The notes beneath the pieces are model-generated. The model was not told where the DNA came from. It worked only from the letters and a program-made list of their open reading frames with translations, and ran no database searches. Made by a program: the position numbers and the translations under genes. A stretch of 64,000 bases of DNA from LGRD01 sp031382215 (GTDB taxonomy: Bacteria > Pseudomonadota > Gammaproteobacteria > Burkholderiales > Burkholderiaceae_C). The DNA is taken from contig JANMYQ010000034.1 of NCBI GenBank assembly GCA_031382215.1, positions 9,655-73,654 of the forward strand, given 5' to 3'. Below are positions 7,801 to 16,772 of this stretch, piece after piece. Each line of letters opens with the position of its first letter. Position 1 is the stretch's first letter.

Positions 7801-8543
7801 TTCATGAACATGCCGCCGTTGACATGCAGTTCGGTGCCGGTGATGTAGCCAGCGCCGGCCGAGGCCAGGAACGCAACCGCATGCGCGATCTCGCTGGCCT
7901 GGCCGAGCCGGCCGAGCGGGATTTGCGCCATCAGCGTCGCGGTCTGCGCCTCTGACAGCGACTTGGTCATGTCGGTCTCGATGAACCCCGGCGCGACGCA
8001 ATTCACCGTGATGCCACGGCTGCCCAGTTCGCGCGCCAGCGAGCGCGTGAGGCCGGCTACGCCCGCCTTGGCCGCGGCGTAGTTGGCTTGGCCGGCATTG
8101 CCGCTGGCGCCCACTACGGAGGTGATGTTGATGATGCGGCCGTGGCGCTGTTTCATCATCGGCCGAGTGACGGCACGGCTGACGCGGAACACGGCCTTCA
8201 GGTTGGTGTCGAGCACGGCGTCCCAGTCGTCGTCTTTCATGCGCATCGACAGCATGTCGCGCGTGATTCCGGCGTTGTTGACTAGCACGTGCAGCGCGCC
8301 GAATTCCTTGACGATGGATTCGACCGCGGCTTCGATGCCGGGGCCATCGTTGACGTCCAGGCAGACGCCCCGGCTGCCAGGGAATGCAGCCAGCGCCTCG
8401 CCGATACCTTGCGCGCCGGCGGCGCTGGTTGCCGTGCCGACCACGCGCGCGCCTTGCTCCGCCAGAGCCAGCGCAATCGCGCGGCCGATACCGCGCGACG
8501 CACCGGTCACCAGCGCCACCTGGCCAGCCAAGCCTGTGCTCAT
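7797..8543 (-). CDS. fabG: 3-oxoacyl-ACP reductase (FabG)
   Basis: NADPH-dependent reduction of 3-ketoacyl-ACP in fatty-acid synthesis. The chosen ATG at 8543 gives 248 residues with a Rossmann glycine motif (TGASRGIG, 13-20), NNAG at 89-92, and the SDR active site Ser142, Tyr155 and Lys159. The frame extends further upstream but that part overlaps fabD and lacks SDR features. Its ATG overlaps the fabD stop by four bases (ATGA), so the two are coupled. Confidence 0.97.
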   Translation of the reverse strand: MSTGLAGQVALVTGASRGIGRAIALALAEQGARVVGTATSAAGAQGIGEALAAFPGSRGVCLDVNDGPGIEAAVESIVKEFGALHVLVNNAGITRDMLSMRMKDDDWDAVLDTNLKAVFRVSRAVTRPMMKQRHGRIINITSVVGASGNAGQANYAAAKAGVAGLTRSLARELGSRGITVNCVAPGFIETDMTKSLSEAQTATLMAQIPLGRLGQASEIAHAVAFLASAGAGYITGTELHVNGGMFMN

Positions 8544-9478
8544 GCCAGCAACTCCTGCACGCTGCTCAGCGTGCTTGGGTCGAGCACATTGCCCGACACC
8601 GCCTGCGGGTCGATGCGTTTGACCATGCCCGCCAATGTCTTGCCGGGACCGCATTCGATGATGTGGCTCAGACCGCGGGCGCGAATCGCCAACACCACCT
8701 CGACCCAGCGCACCGGGCCGAAAGCTTGGCGATATAGCGCATCGCGGATCGCCACGGCATCGGTCTGCACTGCCACGTCGATGTTGTTCAGCACCGGGAT
8801 CTGCGGCGCGGCAAAGTGCGTCGAGGCGAGCTTTTCCTTCAGGCGTTCGGCGGCCGGTTTCATCAAACTCGAATGGAACGGCGCCGACACCGCCAGCGGC
8901 AAGGTGCGCTTGGCACCCTTGGCCTTGAGCAGCTCGCAGGCCTTGTCGACACCGGCCTGGGTGCCGGCGATCACGGTTTGTTTCGGGTCATTGAAGTTGG
9001 CGGCAGCCACGGCTTCACCGGTGGCCTCGGCTGCTTCGGCGCAGCCTTGGCGCACCACGTCGGCGTCCAGGCCCAGGATCGCCGCCATTGCGCCCACGCC
9101 CACCGGCACGGCGTCCTGCATGGCCTGGGCGCGAAAGCGCACCAGCGGCAGCGCGTCCTTCAATGTCAGCGCGCCAGCGGCGACCAGCGCCGTGTATTCA
9201 CCGAGCGAGTGCCCGGCCACCAGCGAAGGCGTGCGCCCGGTATGCGCGAGCCAGGCCCGGTAGCAGGCGACGCCTGCCGTCAGCATCACCGGCTGGGTGT
9301 TGGTGGTCAGGTCGAGTTGTTCCTTGGGGCCCTCGCGGATCAGGCGATCCACGTCTTCGCCCAGCGCGTCGGACGCTTCAGCCAGCGTCTGGCGCACGGC
9401 GGCGTTGTCGCCCCAGGCGTCCAGCATGCCCACGGCCTGCGAGCCCTGGCCAGGAAACACGAATGCGAAGTCGGTCAT
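8540..9478 (-). CDS. fabD: Malonyl-CoA:ACP transacylase (FabD)
   Basis: Loads malonate from CoA onto ACP. The ATG at 9478 gives 312 residues starting MTDFAFVFPGQGSQ, the family N-terminus. The nucleophile Ser91 sits in GHSLGEY and the catalytic His is in APFHS near residue 200. A longer reading frame exists upstream but runs into fabH. It lies 34 bases after fabH and overlaps fabG by four bases. Confidence 0.97.
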   Translation of the reverse strand: MTDFAFVFPGQGSQAVGMLDAWGDNAAVRQTLAEASDALGEDVDRLIREGPKEQLDLTTNTQPVMLTAGVACYRAWLAHTGRTPSLVAGHSLGEYTALVAAGALTLKDALPLVRFRAQAMQDAVPVGVGAMAAILGLDADVVRQGCAEAAEATGEAVAAANFNDPKQTVIAGTQAGVDKACELLKAKGAKRTLPLAVSAPFHSSLMKPAAERLKEKLASTHFAAPQIPVLNNIDVAVQTDAVAIRDALYRQAFGPVRWVEVVLAIRARGLSHIIECGPGKTLAGMVKRIDPQAVSGNVLDPSTLSSVQELLA

Positions 9479-9512
9479 CGCCGCTGTTTTTGAGTCAAGG
9501 GTCTGATCGGGG

Positions 9513-10490
9513 TCAGAAGTCGAGCAGCACCGCGCCCCAGGTAAACCCGCCGCCCACCCCTTCGAGCAGCACGGTGTCACCAGCCTTGACCTTGCCGCTG
9601 CGCACCGATTCGTCGAGCGCGAGCGGAATCGACGCTGCCGACGTATTGCCGTGCTCGTCGACGGTGACGACCAGCCGCTCCGGCGCCAGCTTGAGCTTGC
9701 GGGCCGTGCTTTGCATGATGCGAATGTTGGCCTGGTGCGGGATCAGCCAGTCGATGTCGGCTTCGGTTCGGCCGGCCTTGGCCAGCACTGAGCGCGCCGC
9801 GTCTTCGAGCACGCCGACGGCGAGCTTGAAGACCGCCGGGCCGTCCATCCTGAGCAGCGGATGCCCCATCACCTTGCCGCCGGCCACGGTGCCCGGGGTA
9901 CACAGGATGTTGGCGTAGCGGCCATCGGCCCGCAGTTCGCTGGCCAGAATGCCCGGCTGATCGCTGGCTTCGAGCACCACGGCTCCGGCGCCGTCACCGA
10001 ACAGCACGCAGGTGGTGCGGTCCTTGAAGTCGAGGATGCGCGAGAACACCTCGGAGCCGATCACCAGCGCCTTCGCTGCAGCGCCAGTTCGGATCATCGA
10101 ATCGGCCACCGTGAGCGCGTAAACAAAACCCGAACAAACCGCCTGGATGTCGAACGCGGCGCAGCCGTGCACGCCGAGCTTGTTCTGCAGGATGCATGCG
10201 GTGGACGGGAAGATCATGTCCGGCGTCGAAGTTGCCACGATGATCAGGTCAATGCTGGTCACGTCACAGTCGGCAGCCTCCAGGGCCGCCCGCGCAGCAA
10301 TGAGCGCCAGGTCGCTGCACACCACATCGGGCGCCGCAAAGTGGCGCGCGCGAATGCCGGTGCGCTCGACGATCCAGGCGTCCGAGGTCTCTACGCCGTC
10401 CAGCGCCAATCGGGCCGCCAGCGCCTCGTTGCTCACGCGGTTGGGCGGCAGGCAACTGCCGGTGCCGGTGATGCGCGAGAAGCCCTTCAT
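9513..10490 (-). CDS. fabH: Beta-ketoacyl-ACP synthase III (FabH)
   Basis: Starts fatty-acid synthesis by condensing acetyl-CoA (or another acyl-CoA) with malonyl-ACP. The ATG at 10490 gives 325 residues, normal for the family. Catalytic Cys119 is in the sequence AVCSGFVYAL, the His in PHQANIRI and the Asn in EHGNTSAAS. It lies 13 bases after plsX. The upstream in-frame extension overlaps plsX and is not used. Confidence 0.96.
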   Translation of the reverse strand: MKGFSRITGTGSCLPPNRVSNEALAARLALDGVETSDAWIVERTGIRARHFAAPDVVCSDLALIAARAALEAADCDVTSIDLIIVATSTPDMIFPSTACILQNKLGVHGCAAFDIQAVCSGFVYALTVADSMIRTGAAAKALVIGSEVFSRILDFKDRTTCVLFGDGAGAVVLEASDQPGILASELRADGRYANILCTPGTVAGGKVMGHPLLRMDGPAVFKLAVGVLEDAARSVLAKAGRTEADIDWLIPHQANIRIMQSTARKLKLAPERLVVTVDEHGNTSAASIPLALDESVRSGKVKAGDTVLLEGVGGGFTWGAVLLDF

Positions 10491-10503
10491 CTCGGGTGAG
10501 CGT

Positions 10504-11643
10504 TCATGCGGACAGGGTTGAATCGGCTGCCAGACTCGCAGTTGAAAGTTCGGCAGTTGTCTCCGGGGCGGGAATGGCTGCCAGGGATTCCAGGATCTTG
10601 TCGTGGACCCGGGCGAGCAACCCGTTTCGGGCCGCATCATAAGCCCGATTCAACGCCTGCTCGAAAGCGAACGCGTCGGCCGAGCCGTGGCTCTTGAACA
10701 CCAGGCCGCGCAATCCGAGCAGCGCCGCGCCGTTGTAGCGGCGGTAGTCGACGCGCGCCTTGAAGTGGTTCAGCACCGGCAGCGCGACGATGGCCGCCAG
10801 CTTGGTGAACACGTTGCGCTTGAATTCTTGCTTGATGAAGCTGGACAGCATCGACGCCAGGCCCTCAGCCGACTTCAGCATCACGTTGCCGACGAAGCCG
10901 TCGCACACCACGAGGTCGGTCGTGCCCTTGAAAATGTCGTTGCCCTCCACGTTGCCGTGGAAGTTGAGTTGCCCGCAGGCGGCAGCAGCACGCAGCAGAG
11001 TGGCCGCTTCGCGCACTGCTTCGCTTCCTTTGATCGCCTCTTCGCCGATGTTGAGCAAGCCGACGCTGGGGTTGTGCTTGCCTTCGACGGCCGAGACCAG
11101 CGCGCTGCCCATCACCGCGAACTGCAGCAGATGCTCGGCCGTGCAGTCGACGTTGGCACCCAGGTCCAGCTCGGTGGTGTAGCCATCGCGCTCGTTGGGC
11201 ATCACCGAGGCGATGGCCGGGCGGTCGATGCCTTCGAGCGTTTTCAGCACGTAGCGCGACAAGGCCATCAACGCGCCGGTGTTGCCGGCTGAGACGCAGG
11301 CCTGGGCAACCGACACGCCGGTCGCGTCGGGCTTGACCAGGCTGATGGCGATGCGCATCGACGAGTCTTTCTTGCGCCGCAGCGACACCTCGAGCGGGTC
11401 GTGCATCTCGACCACTTCGTTGGCCTCGACGATGGTGCAGCGCGGCCACGCAGCGGCCGGGGCCAGGGCCTTGGCGCGGCCGACCAGCATCAGTTCGGCT
11501 TCGGGGTGCGCGGCCAGGAAGGCCTTGCAGGCGGGGAGCGTGACCGACGGGCCGTGGTCGCCTCCCATGCAGTCCACAGACAGCCGAACCACGCTGAGCG
11601 GGGCGGCCTGCGGCGCTTTGGATGACGCAGACGGTTCGGTCAT
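10504..11643 (-). CDS. plsX: Phosphate acyltransferase PlsX
   Basis: Makes acyl-phosphate from acyl-ACP for phospholipid synthesis. The ATG at 11643 gives 379 residues; the frame also opens at a TTG three codons earlier. The family N-terminal motif VDCMGGDHGP is near residues 23-32. Downstream signatures include VSAGNTGALMA, VGLLNIGEEAIKG and VCDGFVGNV. It lies between rpmF and fabH, matching the rpmF-plsX-fabH order of many proteobacteria. Confidence 0.96.
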   Translation of the reverse strand: MTEPSASSKAPQAAPLSVVRLSVDCMGGDHGPSVTLPACKAFLAAHPEAELMLVGRAKALAPAAAWPRCTIVEANEVVEMHDPLEVSLRRKKDSSMRIAISLVKPDATGVSVAQACVSAGNTGALMALSRYVLKTLEGIDRPAIASVMPNERDGYTTELDLGANVDCTAEHLLQFAVMGSALVSAVEGKHNPSVGLLNIGEEAIKGSEAVREAATLLRAAAACGQLNFHGNVEGNDIFKGTTDLVVCDGFVGNVMLKSAEGLASMLSSFIKQEFKRNVFTKLAAIVALPVLNHFKARVDYRRYNGAALLGLRGLVFKSHGSADAFAFEQALNRAYDAARNGLLARVHDKILESLAAIPAPETTAELSTASLAADSTLSA

Positions 11644-11724
11644 GGCAGCCAATGGGTCATCTGCCGCAGGCGCGGCACGCGTCGCCGCGCAAAGGCGGAG
11701 ACGGCGGTGACAGGCGGCGTGTGC

Positions 11725-11907
11725 TTACGCGTCGGCCTTCGTCTTCAGCACCTTGCGCCCGCGGTAGAAACCGTTCGGGCTGATGTGGTGGCGCAGATGC
11801 GCTTCGCCGGTGGTCGGCTCGATGGCGGTGCCCGGGGTGTTCAGGGCATTGTGAGCGCGGTGCATGCCGCGCTTGGAAGGGGACTTCTTGTTCTGTTGAA
11901 CGGCCAT
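11725..11907 (-). CDS. rpmF: 50S ribosomal protein L32
   Basis: Small ribosomal protein of 60 residues. It begins MAVQQNKKSPSKRGMHRAHN and has the conserved HHISPNGFYRGRKV segment. The zinc-binding cysteines found in some L32 proteins are absent, as in many proteobacteria. An AGGAGATAACC ribosome site precedes the ATG. plsX follows after 81 bases. Confidence 0.97.
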   Translation of the reverse strand: MAVQQNKKSPSKRGMHRAHNALNTPGTAIEPTTGEAHLRHHISPNGFYRGRKVLKTKADA

Positions 11908-12012
11908 GGTTATCTCCTGTTGCCCTGCGTCCTGACGCTCTGCGAAGAGCCAATGCTGCCAGCTTGCCCAAGGAGACGAGCACCTTGATTCCCACCTGGC
12001 GGAAAACCTGTG

Positions 12013-12040
12013 ATTCTAGCATGTACGGCGAGATTGTCCC
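12013..12040 (-). promoter_or_regulatory. Promoter of rpmF-plsX-fabHDG
   Basis: Minus-strand -35 GGGACA (12040-12035, 4 of 6 matches), a 16-base spacer and -10 TAGAAT (12018-12013). The start would fall near 12006, about 100 bases before rpmF, leaving a substantial leader. yceD ends just upstream at 12058, so rpmF may be read from both this site and yceD transcripts. Confidence 0.4.
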
Positions 12041-12057
12041 CATGGCCTCGCCCGCTG

Positions 12058-12612
12058 CTAGTTCAGGGGACCGCCTTGCTTGAGGGCCGCCAGCGCGGCG
12101 AACGGATGGACCGGATCGAGCTCCGGTTCTGCCGCCCCGCCGGGGGCCAGCAGCGGCGCCGGGCACACCGGGTGGCGCGGCACCAGCGGCAAGGCCAGCA
12201 ACAACTCGTCTTCCACCAGTTCGCGCAGGTCGAGCGCACGCGTGAGAGCAAGCACGTCGTCCTCGCTGTCGGCGTCCAGCTGCGCGGCGGCGTCTTCGCC
12301 GGGCACGAAGTGGAACCAGCGGTCAAGCGCAATGTCGGTGGGCACCGGCTGCAAGCAGCGCTGGCACTCGAGCTTCAAATTGGCGCGGGCCTGCAGGTGT
12401 AGCCAGTTCTGTGCCGGCGCACCGCGCGCTGCGCGCTGTTCGCCGCGAGCGCTCCAGGAAATCACGTCGCTCTCGACTGGCGGGGCCTCGGTGTGCAGCA
12501 TGTCGGCCAGGCGTTCGAACAGGCGCAGTGGCCAGTCGCCGCCCAGCTCGCCCGCGTCGCCAGCGAGCGCCTGCACGTCGAGTCGAAGGGGGTCTAAAAC
12601 ACGTGCTGACAT
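12058..12612 (-). CDS. yceD: YceD family protein (DUF177), 23S rRNA accumulation
   Basis: Family implicated in 23S rRNA accumulation; exact role not settled. The ATG at 12612 gives 184 residues. The conserved core with the CQRCLQPV motif is near residues 89-96, followed by an acidic stretch (DADSEDD) and EDELLLALPLVPRH. It is upstream of rpmF on the same strand, the usual pairing. The gap to the divergent Maf gene is only 38 bases and must hold both promoters. Confidence 0.9.
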   Translation of the reverse strand: MSARVLDPLRLDVQALAGDAGELGGDWPLRLFERLADMLHTEAPPVESDVISWSARGEQRAARGAPAQNWLHLQARANLKLECQRCLQPVPTDIALDRWFHFVPGEDAAAQLDADSEDDVLALTRALDLRELVEDELLLALPLVPRHPVCPAPLLAPGGAAEPELDPVHPFAALAALKQGGPLN

Positions 12613-12650
12613 GGGCGCAGTGTACGACGCACGATGTGACAATCCGGGCC

Positions 12651-13253
12651 ATGACGAATGGTCCCGCACTGATCCTGGCCTCCACCTCGCGCTACCGCCA
12701 GGAGCTGTTGTCACGGCTGAGGCTGCCGTTCACGGTTCGCGCGCCAGAGGTCGACGAAACCCCGCGCGCGGCCGAGACGCCCGCGGCGCTCGCGCAACGC
12801 CTGGCGCTGGCCAAGGCACGAGCTGTGTCGGTGCTGAACCGTGCCGCCGTCGTGATCGGATCCGACCAGGTGGCCGACCTGGACGGCGCGCCCATCGGCA
12901 AACCCGGCAGCCACGCGCGCGCCGTCGAGCAGTTACGCGCCATGAGCGGGCGCAGCGTGGTGTTCCAGACTGCGGTGGCAGTCGTCTGCGAAAGCACGGG
13001 CTTCGTCGGCGCGGCGCTGGTGCCGGTTCGGGTGCGTTTTCGTGTGCTGGCCGACGCCGAAATAGAGCGCTACCTGCACGCCGAACAACCTTACGACTGC
13101 GCCGGCAGTGCGAAGTCGGAAACCCTGGGCATCGCGCTGCTCGACGCGATCGAGTCCGACGACCCGACAGCGCTCGTGGGCCTGCCGCTGATCAAGACCT
13201 GCGCACTGCTTCGCCAGGCCGGCATCGACCCGCTGGCCAACCCCGCTCTGTGA
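12651..13253 (+). CDS. Maf-like nucleotide pyrophosphatase, YceF type
   Basis: Maf proteins hydrolyse non-canonical nucleoside triphosphates to monophosphates; the YceF branch prefers 7-methyl-GTP. The protein has 200 residues and starts with the family signature LILASTSRYRQELLSRL. EVDETP near 36-41 and ALAKARAV near 57-64 also fit, and the catalytic Asp is in GSDQVADL. The pairing with yceD-rpmF-plsX (divergent here, as in E. coli) favours YceF over the dTTP-type Maf. The next gene starts inside its stop codon. Confidence 0.88.
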   Translation: MTNGPALILASTSRYRQELLSRLRLPFTVRAPEVDETPRAAETPAALAQRLALAKARAVSVLNRAAVVIGSDQVADLDGAPIGKPGSHARAVEQLRAMSGRSVVFQTAVAVVCESTGFVGAALVPVRVRFRVLADAEIERYLHAEQPYDCAGSAKSETLGIALLDAIESDDPTALVGLPLIKTCALLRQAGIDPLANPAL

Positions 13254-14029
13254 GCACAACGCCCGCCCAGCCCGCCGGGGCGCTGTACCTGGTGCCGAAC
13301 ACGCTCGACTTCGGGACCCAGGCCCCACTCCCGGACCTGCAGGAACTGCTGCCGCTGGGCGTCATCCGCACCGCCGCTCGGCTGAACCACTGGGTGGCCG
13401 AGAGCGCCAAGTCGACGCGCGCATTTCTGAAGCGGGTCGATGCGGTGGTTCCCTTGTCGACGCCGCTTCAGGCACTGTTAATCGTTGAATTGCCGCGCCC
13501 GCAAAAGGGCGGTTCGCATGGGGCGGGGCCGTTGCTGCAGCCCTTGCTCGCTCCGGCGTTGTTGGGCCATGACGTGGGATTGATTTCGGAAGCCGGTCTG
13601 CCTGCCGTGGCCGACCCGGGCGCCGCGCTCGTTCAGGCGGCGCATGGCCTGGGAATCCGCGTCGTCGCGCTGCCGGGCGCCAGTGCTTTATTGCTGGCCG
13701 TGGCCGCGAGCGGGTTGAACGGGCAGAGTTTTGCGTTCGTCGGCTACCTGCCGGTAGAGCCGGCCGAGCGGGCCGCGCGCATCAAACAACTCGAAGCCCT
13801 GTCTCGCCGCGAGCGCCAAACCCAACTGATGATTGAAACGCCCTACCGCAACGAAGCCTTGCTGGGCGCCTTGCTGGCGCACCTGCAGCCGGGCACACGG
13901 CTGTCTGTGAGTTGCGGGCTGACCCTGGCTGGCGGATTCACCCGCACAGACACGGTTGCGGCCTGGAAGGCCCGCCCTTCAGATCTGCCTGCAGACGTGC
14001 CCGCGGTCTTTGCCCTGCTGGGCAGCTGA
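13250..14029 (+). CDS. SAM-dependent methyltransferase, RsmI-like tetrapyrrole-methylase fold
   Basis: The start is a GTG at 13250 that overlaps the Maf stop by four bases (GTGA), giving 259 residues. Family features are ALYLVPNTL near the N-terminus, GLISEAGLPAVADPGA near 118-133, and GASALLLAVAASGL. This places it with the RsmI/YraL relatives that methylate rRNA or a related substrate. It diverges from RsmI proper, whose role is 2'-O-methylation of 16S C1402, so I do not assign that reaction. It is translationally coupled to the Maf gene and faces the helicase gene. Confidence 0.85.
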   Translation: MSTTPAQPAGALYLVPNTLDFGTQAPLPDLQELLPLGVIRTAARLNHWVAESAKSTRAFLKRVDAVVPLSTPLQALLIVELPRPQKGGSHGAGPLLQPLLAPALLGHDVGLISEAGLPAVADPGAALVQAAHGLGIRVVALPGASALLLAVAASGLNGQSFAFVGYLPVEPAERAARIKQLEALSRRERQTQLMIETPYRNEALLGALLAHLQPGTRLSVSCGLTLAGGFTRTDTVAAWKARPSDLPADVPAVFALLGS

Positions 14030-14057
14030 TCCGTCGGGCCGGGCTCCTATCAGGGCA

Positions 14058-15599
14058 TCAGGGCGTCACTTCTTCCACCTTGCGCGCGCCGAACAGCGCC
14101 GCGACCTTCTTCTTGGATTTGATGTTGGGCGAGAAGCTGCGCGCCGTCGTGGTGGCCTTGCTCTCCCACGCCGGTTGCGCGGTTGCCGAGGCGGGCTCGT
14201 AAGGCTGATCGAAGAATGGGTCGCTGGACACGCGCGGAGCGGCCGGCGGCACACTGCGCACTGCCGATGGCGCACGCGCTGGGCGCTCGTCGTCAGCCTC
14301 AGGCCGCACACGCTCGTTGTAGGCGCGGCGCGGGCGTTCTTCTTCCAGCTCAAGCGGCTCGAGCTCGATCTTCTTGCGGATCAGCTTTTCGATGTCGCCG
14401 ATCAGCCGCGCGTCGTCGCGCGAGACCAAGGTGACGGCCAGGCCCGACGCGCCGGCACGGCCGGTGCGGCCGATGCGGTGCACGTAGTCTTCGGCGTTGA
14501 ACGGCACGTCGAAGTTGAAGACCGCCGGGAGGTCCACGATGTCGAGCCCGCGCGCCGCCACGTCGGTGGCGACCAGCACGTCGACCTCGCCGCGTTTGAA
14601 CGCGTCGAGCGCTTTCAAACGCTCGTCCTGCGACTTGTCGCCATGCAGCGCGTTGGTGCGCAGTCCGTCGCGCTCGAACGATCGCGCCAGTCGCGCGCAG
14701 CCCAGCTTGGAGTTGACGAAGATGAGCGCCTGCGTGATGGCGCGGCCCTTCAGCAGCTTGAGTACGGCGCTGCGCTTGTCGTCGGTGGCGACGCTGAAGA
14801 AGCGCTGCTCCACGTTGGTGGCGGTCGCGTTCGGGCGCGCCACTTCGACCAGGATCGGGTCTTGCAAGTAACTCTCGGCCAGCCGCTTGATCTCGGGCGA
14901 GAAAGTGGCCGAGAACAGCAAGGTCTGGCGTGTCTTGGGCAGGTAGCTAAGGATGCGCTGCAGGTCGGGCAGGAAGCCGATGTCGAGCATGCGGTCGGCT
15001 TCGTCGAGCACCACGTACTCGACCTGGTTCAGCACGCAGTTCTTGGCCTCGATGTGGTCGAGCAACCGCCCCGGCGTGGCCACCAGGACTTCGACGCCGG
15101 CCTTCAGCTCGGCCGTCTGCGGCTTCATGTCGATGCCACCGTAGACCACCGCAGTACGCAGTTTCGAGTGCTGCGCGTAACCCTTGAGGTTGGTGGCCAC
15201 CTGGTCGGCCAGTTCGCGCGTGGGCGCAATCACGAGCGCGCGCACCGGGTGGCGGGCGGGCGACATGCTGGCGTTCTCGTGGCGCAGCATCTTGTGCAGC
15301 AGCGGCAGCGAGAACGCGGCCGTCTTGCCGGTGCCGGTCTGGGCCGCGCCCATCACGTCGCGGCCGGCCAGCACGATCGGAATCGCCTTGGCCTGGATCG
15401 GCGTCATCGTGGTGTAGCCTTGGTCGGCCACCGCACGTTGCAGGCTTTCGGCCAGGCCGACGCTCGAAAACTCCAGCGAAACGGGAGCCGAAATGTGACC
15501 TTCGACGTCGTCTAGAGGGGTGGATTCGCCGCGGGTCTGTGGCTCGGTCACTGTCTCGGTCGTTGCTTCGGTCGGAGCTTCGGTCTGTGTTTCGGTCAT
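14058..15599 (-). CDS. rhlE: DEAD-box RNA helicase, RhlE type
   Basis: ATP-dependent RNA helicase for ribosome assembly or RNA turnover. The ATG at 15599 gives 513 residues. Motifs in order are the Q motif (MTPIQAKAIP), AQTGTGKT, PTRELA, TPGRLLD, DEAD, SAT and HRIGRTGRAG. The first 25 residues are a Thr/Glu/Pro repeat. The C-terminal tail after about residue 395 is charged and Pro/Ala-rich, ending in a basic SPNIKSKKKVAALFG patch typical of RhlE proteins. It converges with the methyltransferase gene (28-base gap) and is divergent from rfbB. Confidence 0.93.
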   Translation of the reverse strand: MTETQTEAPTEATTETVTEPQTRGESTPLDDVEGHISAPVSLEFSSVGLAESLQRAVADQGYTTMTPIQAKAIPIVLAGRDVMGAAQTGTGKTAAFSLPLLHKMLRHENASMSPARHPVRALVIAPTRELADQVATNLKGYAQHSKLRTAVVYGGIDMKPQTAELKAGVEVLVATPGRLLDHIEAKNCVLNQVEYVVLDEADRMLDIGFLPDLQRILSYLPKTRQTLLFSATFSPEIKRLAESYLQDPILVEVARPNATATNVEQRFFSVATDDKRSAVLKLLKGRAITQALIFVNSKLGCARLARSFERDGLRTNALHGDKSQDERLKALDAFKRGEVDVLVATDVAARGLDIVDLPAVFNFDVPFNAEDYVHRIGRTGRAGASGLAVTLVSRDDARLIGDIEKLIRKKIELEPLELEEERPRRAYNERVRPEADDERPARAPSAVRSVPPAAPRVSSDPFFDQPYEPASATAQPAWESKATTTARSFSPNIKSKKKVAALFGARKVEEVTP

Positions 15600-15653
15600 C
15601 CACTGATTATCGCCGTTACGCGTCTGGCGGGGAATGCGTCGAATTCCGGCCAC

Positions 15654-15659
15654 TAGAAT
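15654..15659 (+). promoter_or_regulatory. -10 box (TAGAAT) upstream of rfbB
   Basis: A TAGAAT hexamer lies 39 bases before the rfbB ATG in the 98-base divergent gap with rhlE. No convincing -35 box is visible at normal spacing. Identical hexamers stand before the EPS regulator gene (19200) and before the epimerase gene at 48585, so this is the probable start of the rml operon. Confidence 0.35.
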
Positions 15660-15697
15660 CAGCGGGTTTTCCCAGGCCCGTCACGGGGCAAGACTTC

Positions 15698-16765
15698 ATG
15701 ATCCTCGTCACAGGTGGTGCCGGCTTCATCGGCGCAAATTTCGTTCTGGACTGGGTGGCCGGCACCGACGAGCCAGTGCTCAACCTCGACGCGCTCACCT
15801 ACGCCGGCAACCTGGAAAGCCTGAGTTCGCTGGCCGGCAACCCGCGGCACGTGTTCGTGCATGGCGACATTGCCGACCGCCCGCTGCTGGACCGGCTGCT
15901 GGCCGAACACCGGCCGCGCGCCGTGCTGCACTTTGCCGCCGAAAGCCATGTGGACCGCAGCATTCACGGGCCGGGCGCATTCATCAAGACCAACGTCGAA
16001 GGCACGTTCAACCTGCTCGAAGCCACCCGCGCGCACTGGGCAGCGCTGCCTGCGGCCGACAAGGCGGCATTCCGCTTCCACCACGTTTCCACCGACGAGG
16101 TCTACGGCTCGCTCGGCGCAGGCGACCCGGCATTCACCGAAACCCACCCGTTCGAACCCAACAGCCCCTATTCAGCCAGCAAGGCCGCCAGCGACCACCT
16201 TGTGCGCGCCTGGCACCACACCTACGGGCTGCCGGTGGTGACCACCAACTGTTCGAACAATTACGGCCCATACCACTTCCCCGAAAAGCTGATCCCGCTG
16301 ATGATCGTCAACGCCCTGGCTGGCAAGCCGCTGCCGGTCTACGGCGATGGCCAGCAGGTGCGCGACTGGCTGTACGTGAAAGACCACTGCAGCGCCATTC
16401 GCGAAGTGTTGGCACGCGGGCGGGTGGGCGAAACCTACAACGTGGGCGGCTGGAACGAAAAGCCCAACATCGAGATCGTCAAGACCGTCTGCGCACTGCT
16501 CGACGAAATGCGGCCGAGTGCCGCCGGCCCGCACGCCCGGCTGATCACCTATGTGACCGACCGCCCCGGCCACGACCGCCGCTACGCGATCGACGCCCGC
16601 AAGATCGAACGCGAACTGGGCTGGAAACCGGCCGAGACCTTCGAGACCGGCATACGCAAGACGGTGCGTTGGTACCTCGACAACGCCGACTGGGTGGCGC
16701 ATGTGCAGTCGGGTGCCTACCGCGACTGGGTGGCCACGCAGTACAACGACCGGGCCACGGCCTGA
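15698..16765 (+). CDS. rfbB: dTDP-glucose 4,6-dehydratase
   Basis: Second step of dTDP-L-rhamnose synthesis. The ATG at 15698 gives 355 residues: Rossmann motif GGAGFIG at 6-12, active-site Thr132, Asp133 and Glu134 (STDEVYG), and Tyr158/Lys162 (SPYSASKAASDH). It is the first gene of an rmlBDAC set whose four members follow each other with 1 to 20 base gaps or overlaps. Confidence 0.97.
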   Translation: MILVTGGAGFIGANFVLDWVAGTDEPVLNLDALTYAGNLESLSSLAGNPRHVFVHGDIADRPLLDRLLAEHRPRAVLHFAAESHVDRSIHGPGAFIKTNVEGTFNLLEATRAHWAALPAADKAAFRFHHVSTDEVYGSLGAGDPAFTETHPFEPNSPYSASKAASDHLVRAWHHTYGLPVVTTNCSNNYGPYHFPEKLIPLMIVNALAGKPLPVYGDGQQVRDWLYVKDHCSAIREVLARGRVGETYNVGGWNEKPNIEIVKTVCALLDEMRPSAAGPHARLITYVTDRPGHDRRYAIDARKIERELGWKPAETFETGIRKTVRWYLDNADWVAHVQSGAYRDWVATQYNDRATA

Positions 16766-16772
16766 ACCCCGC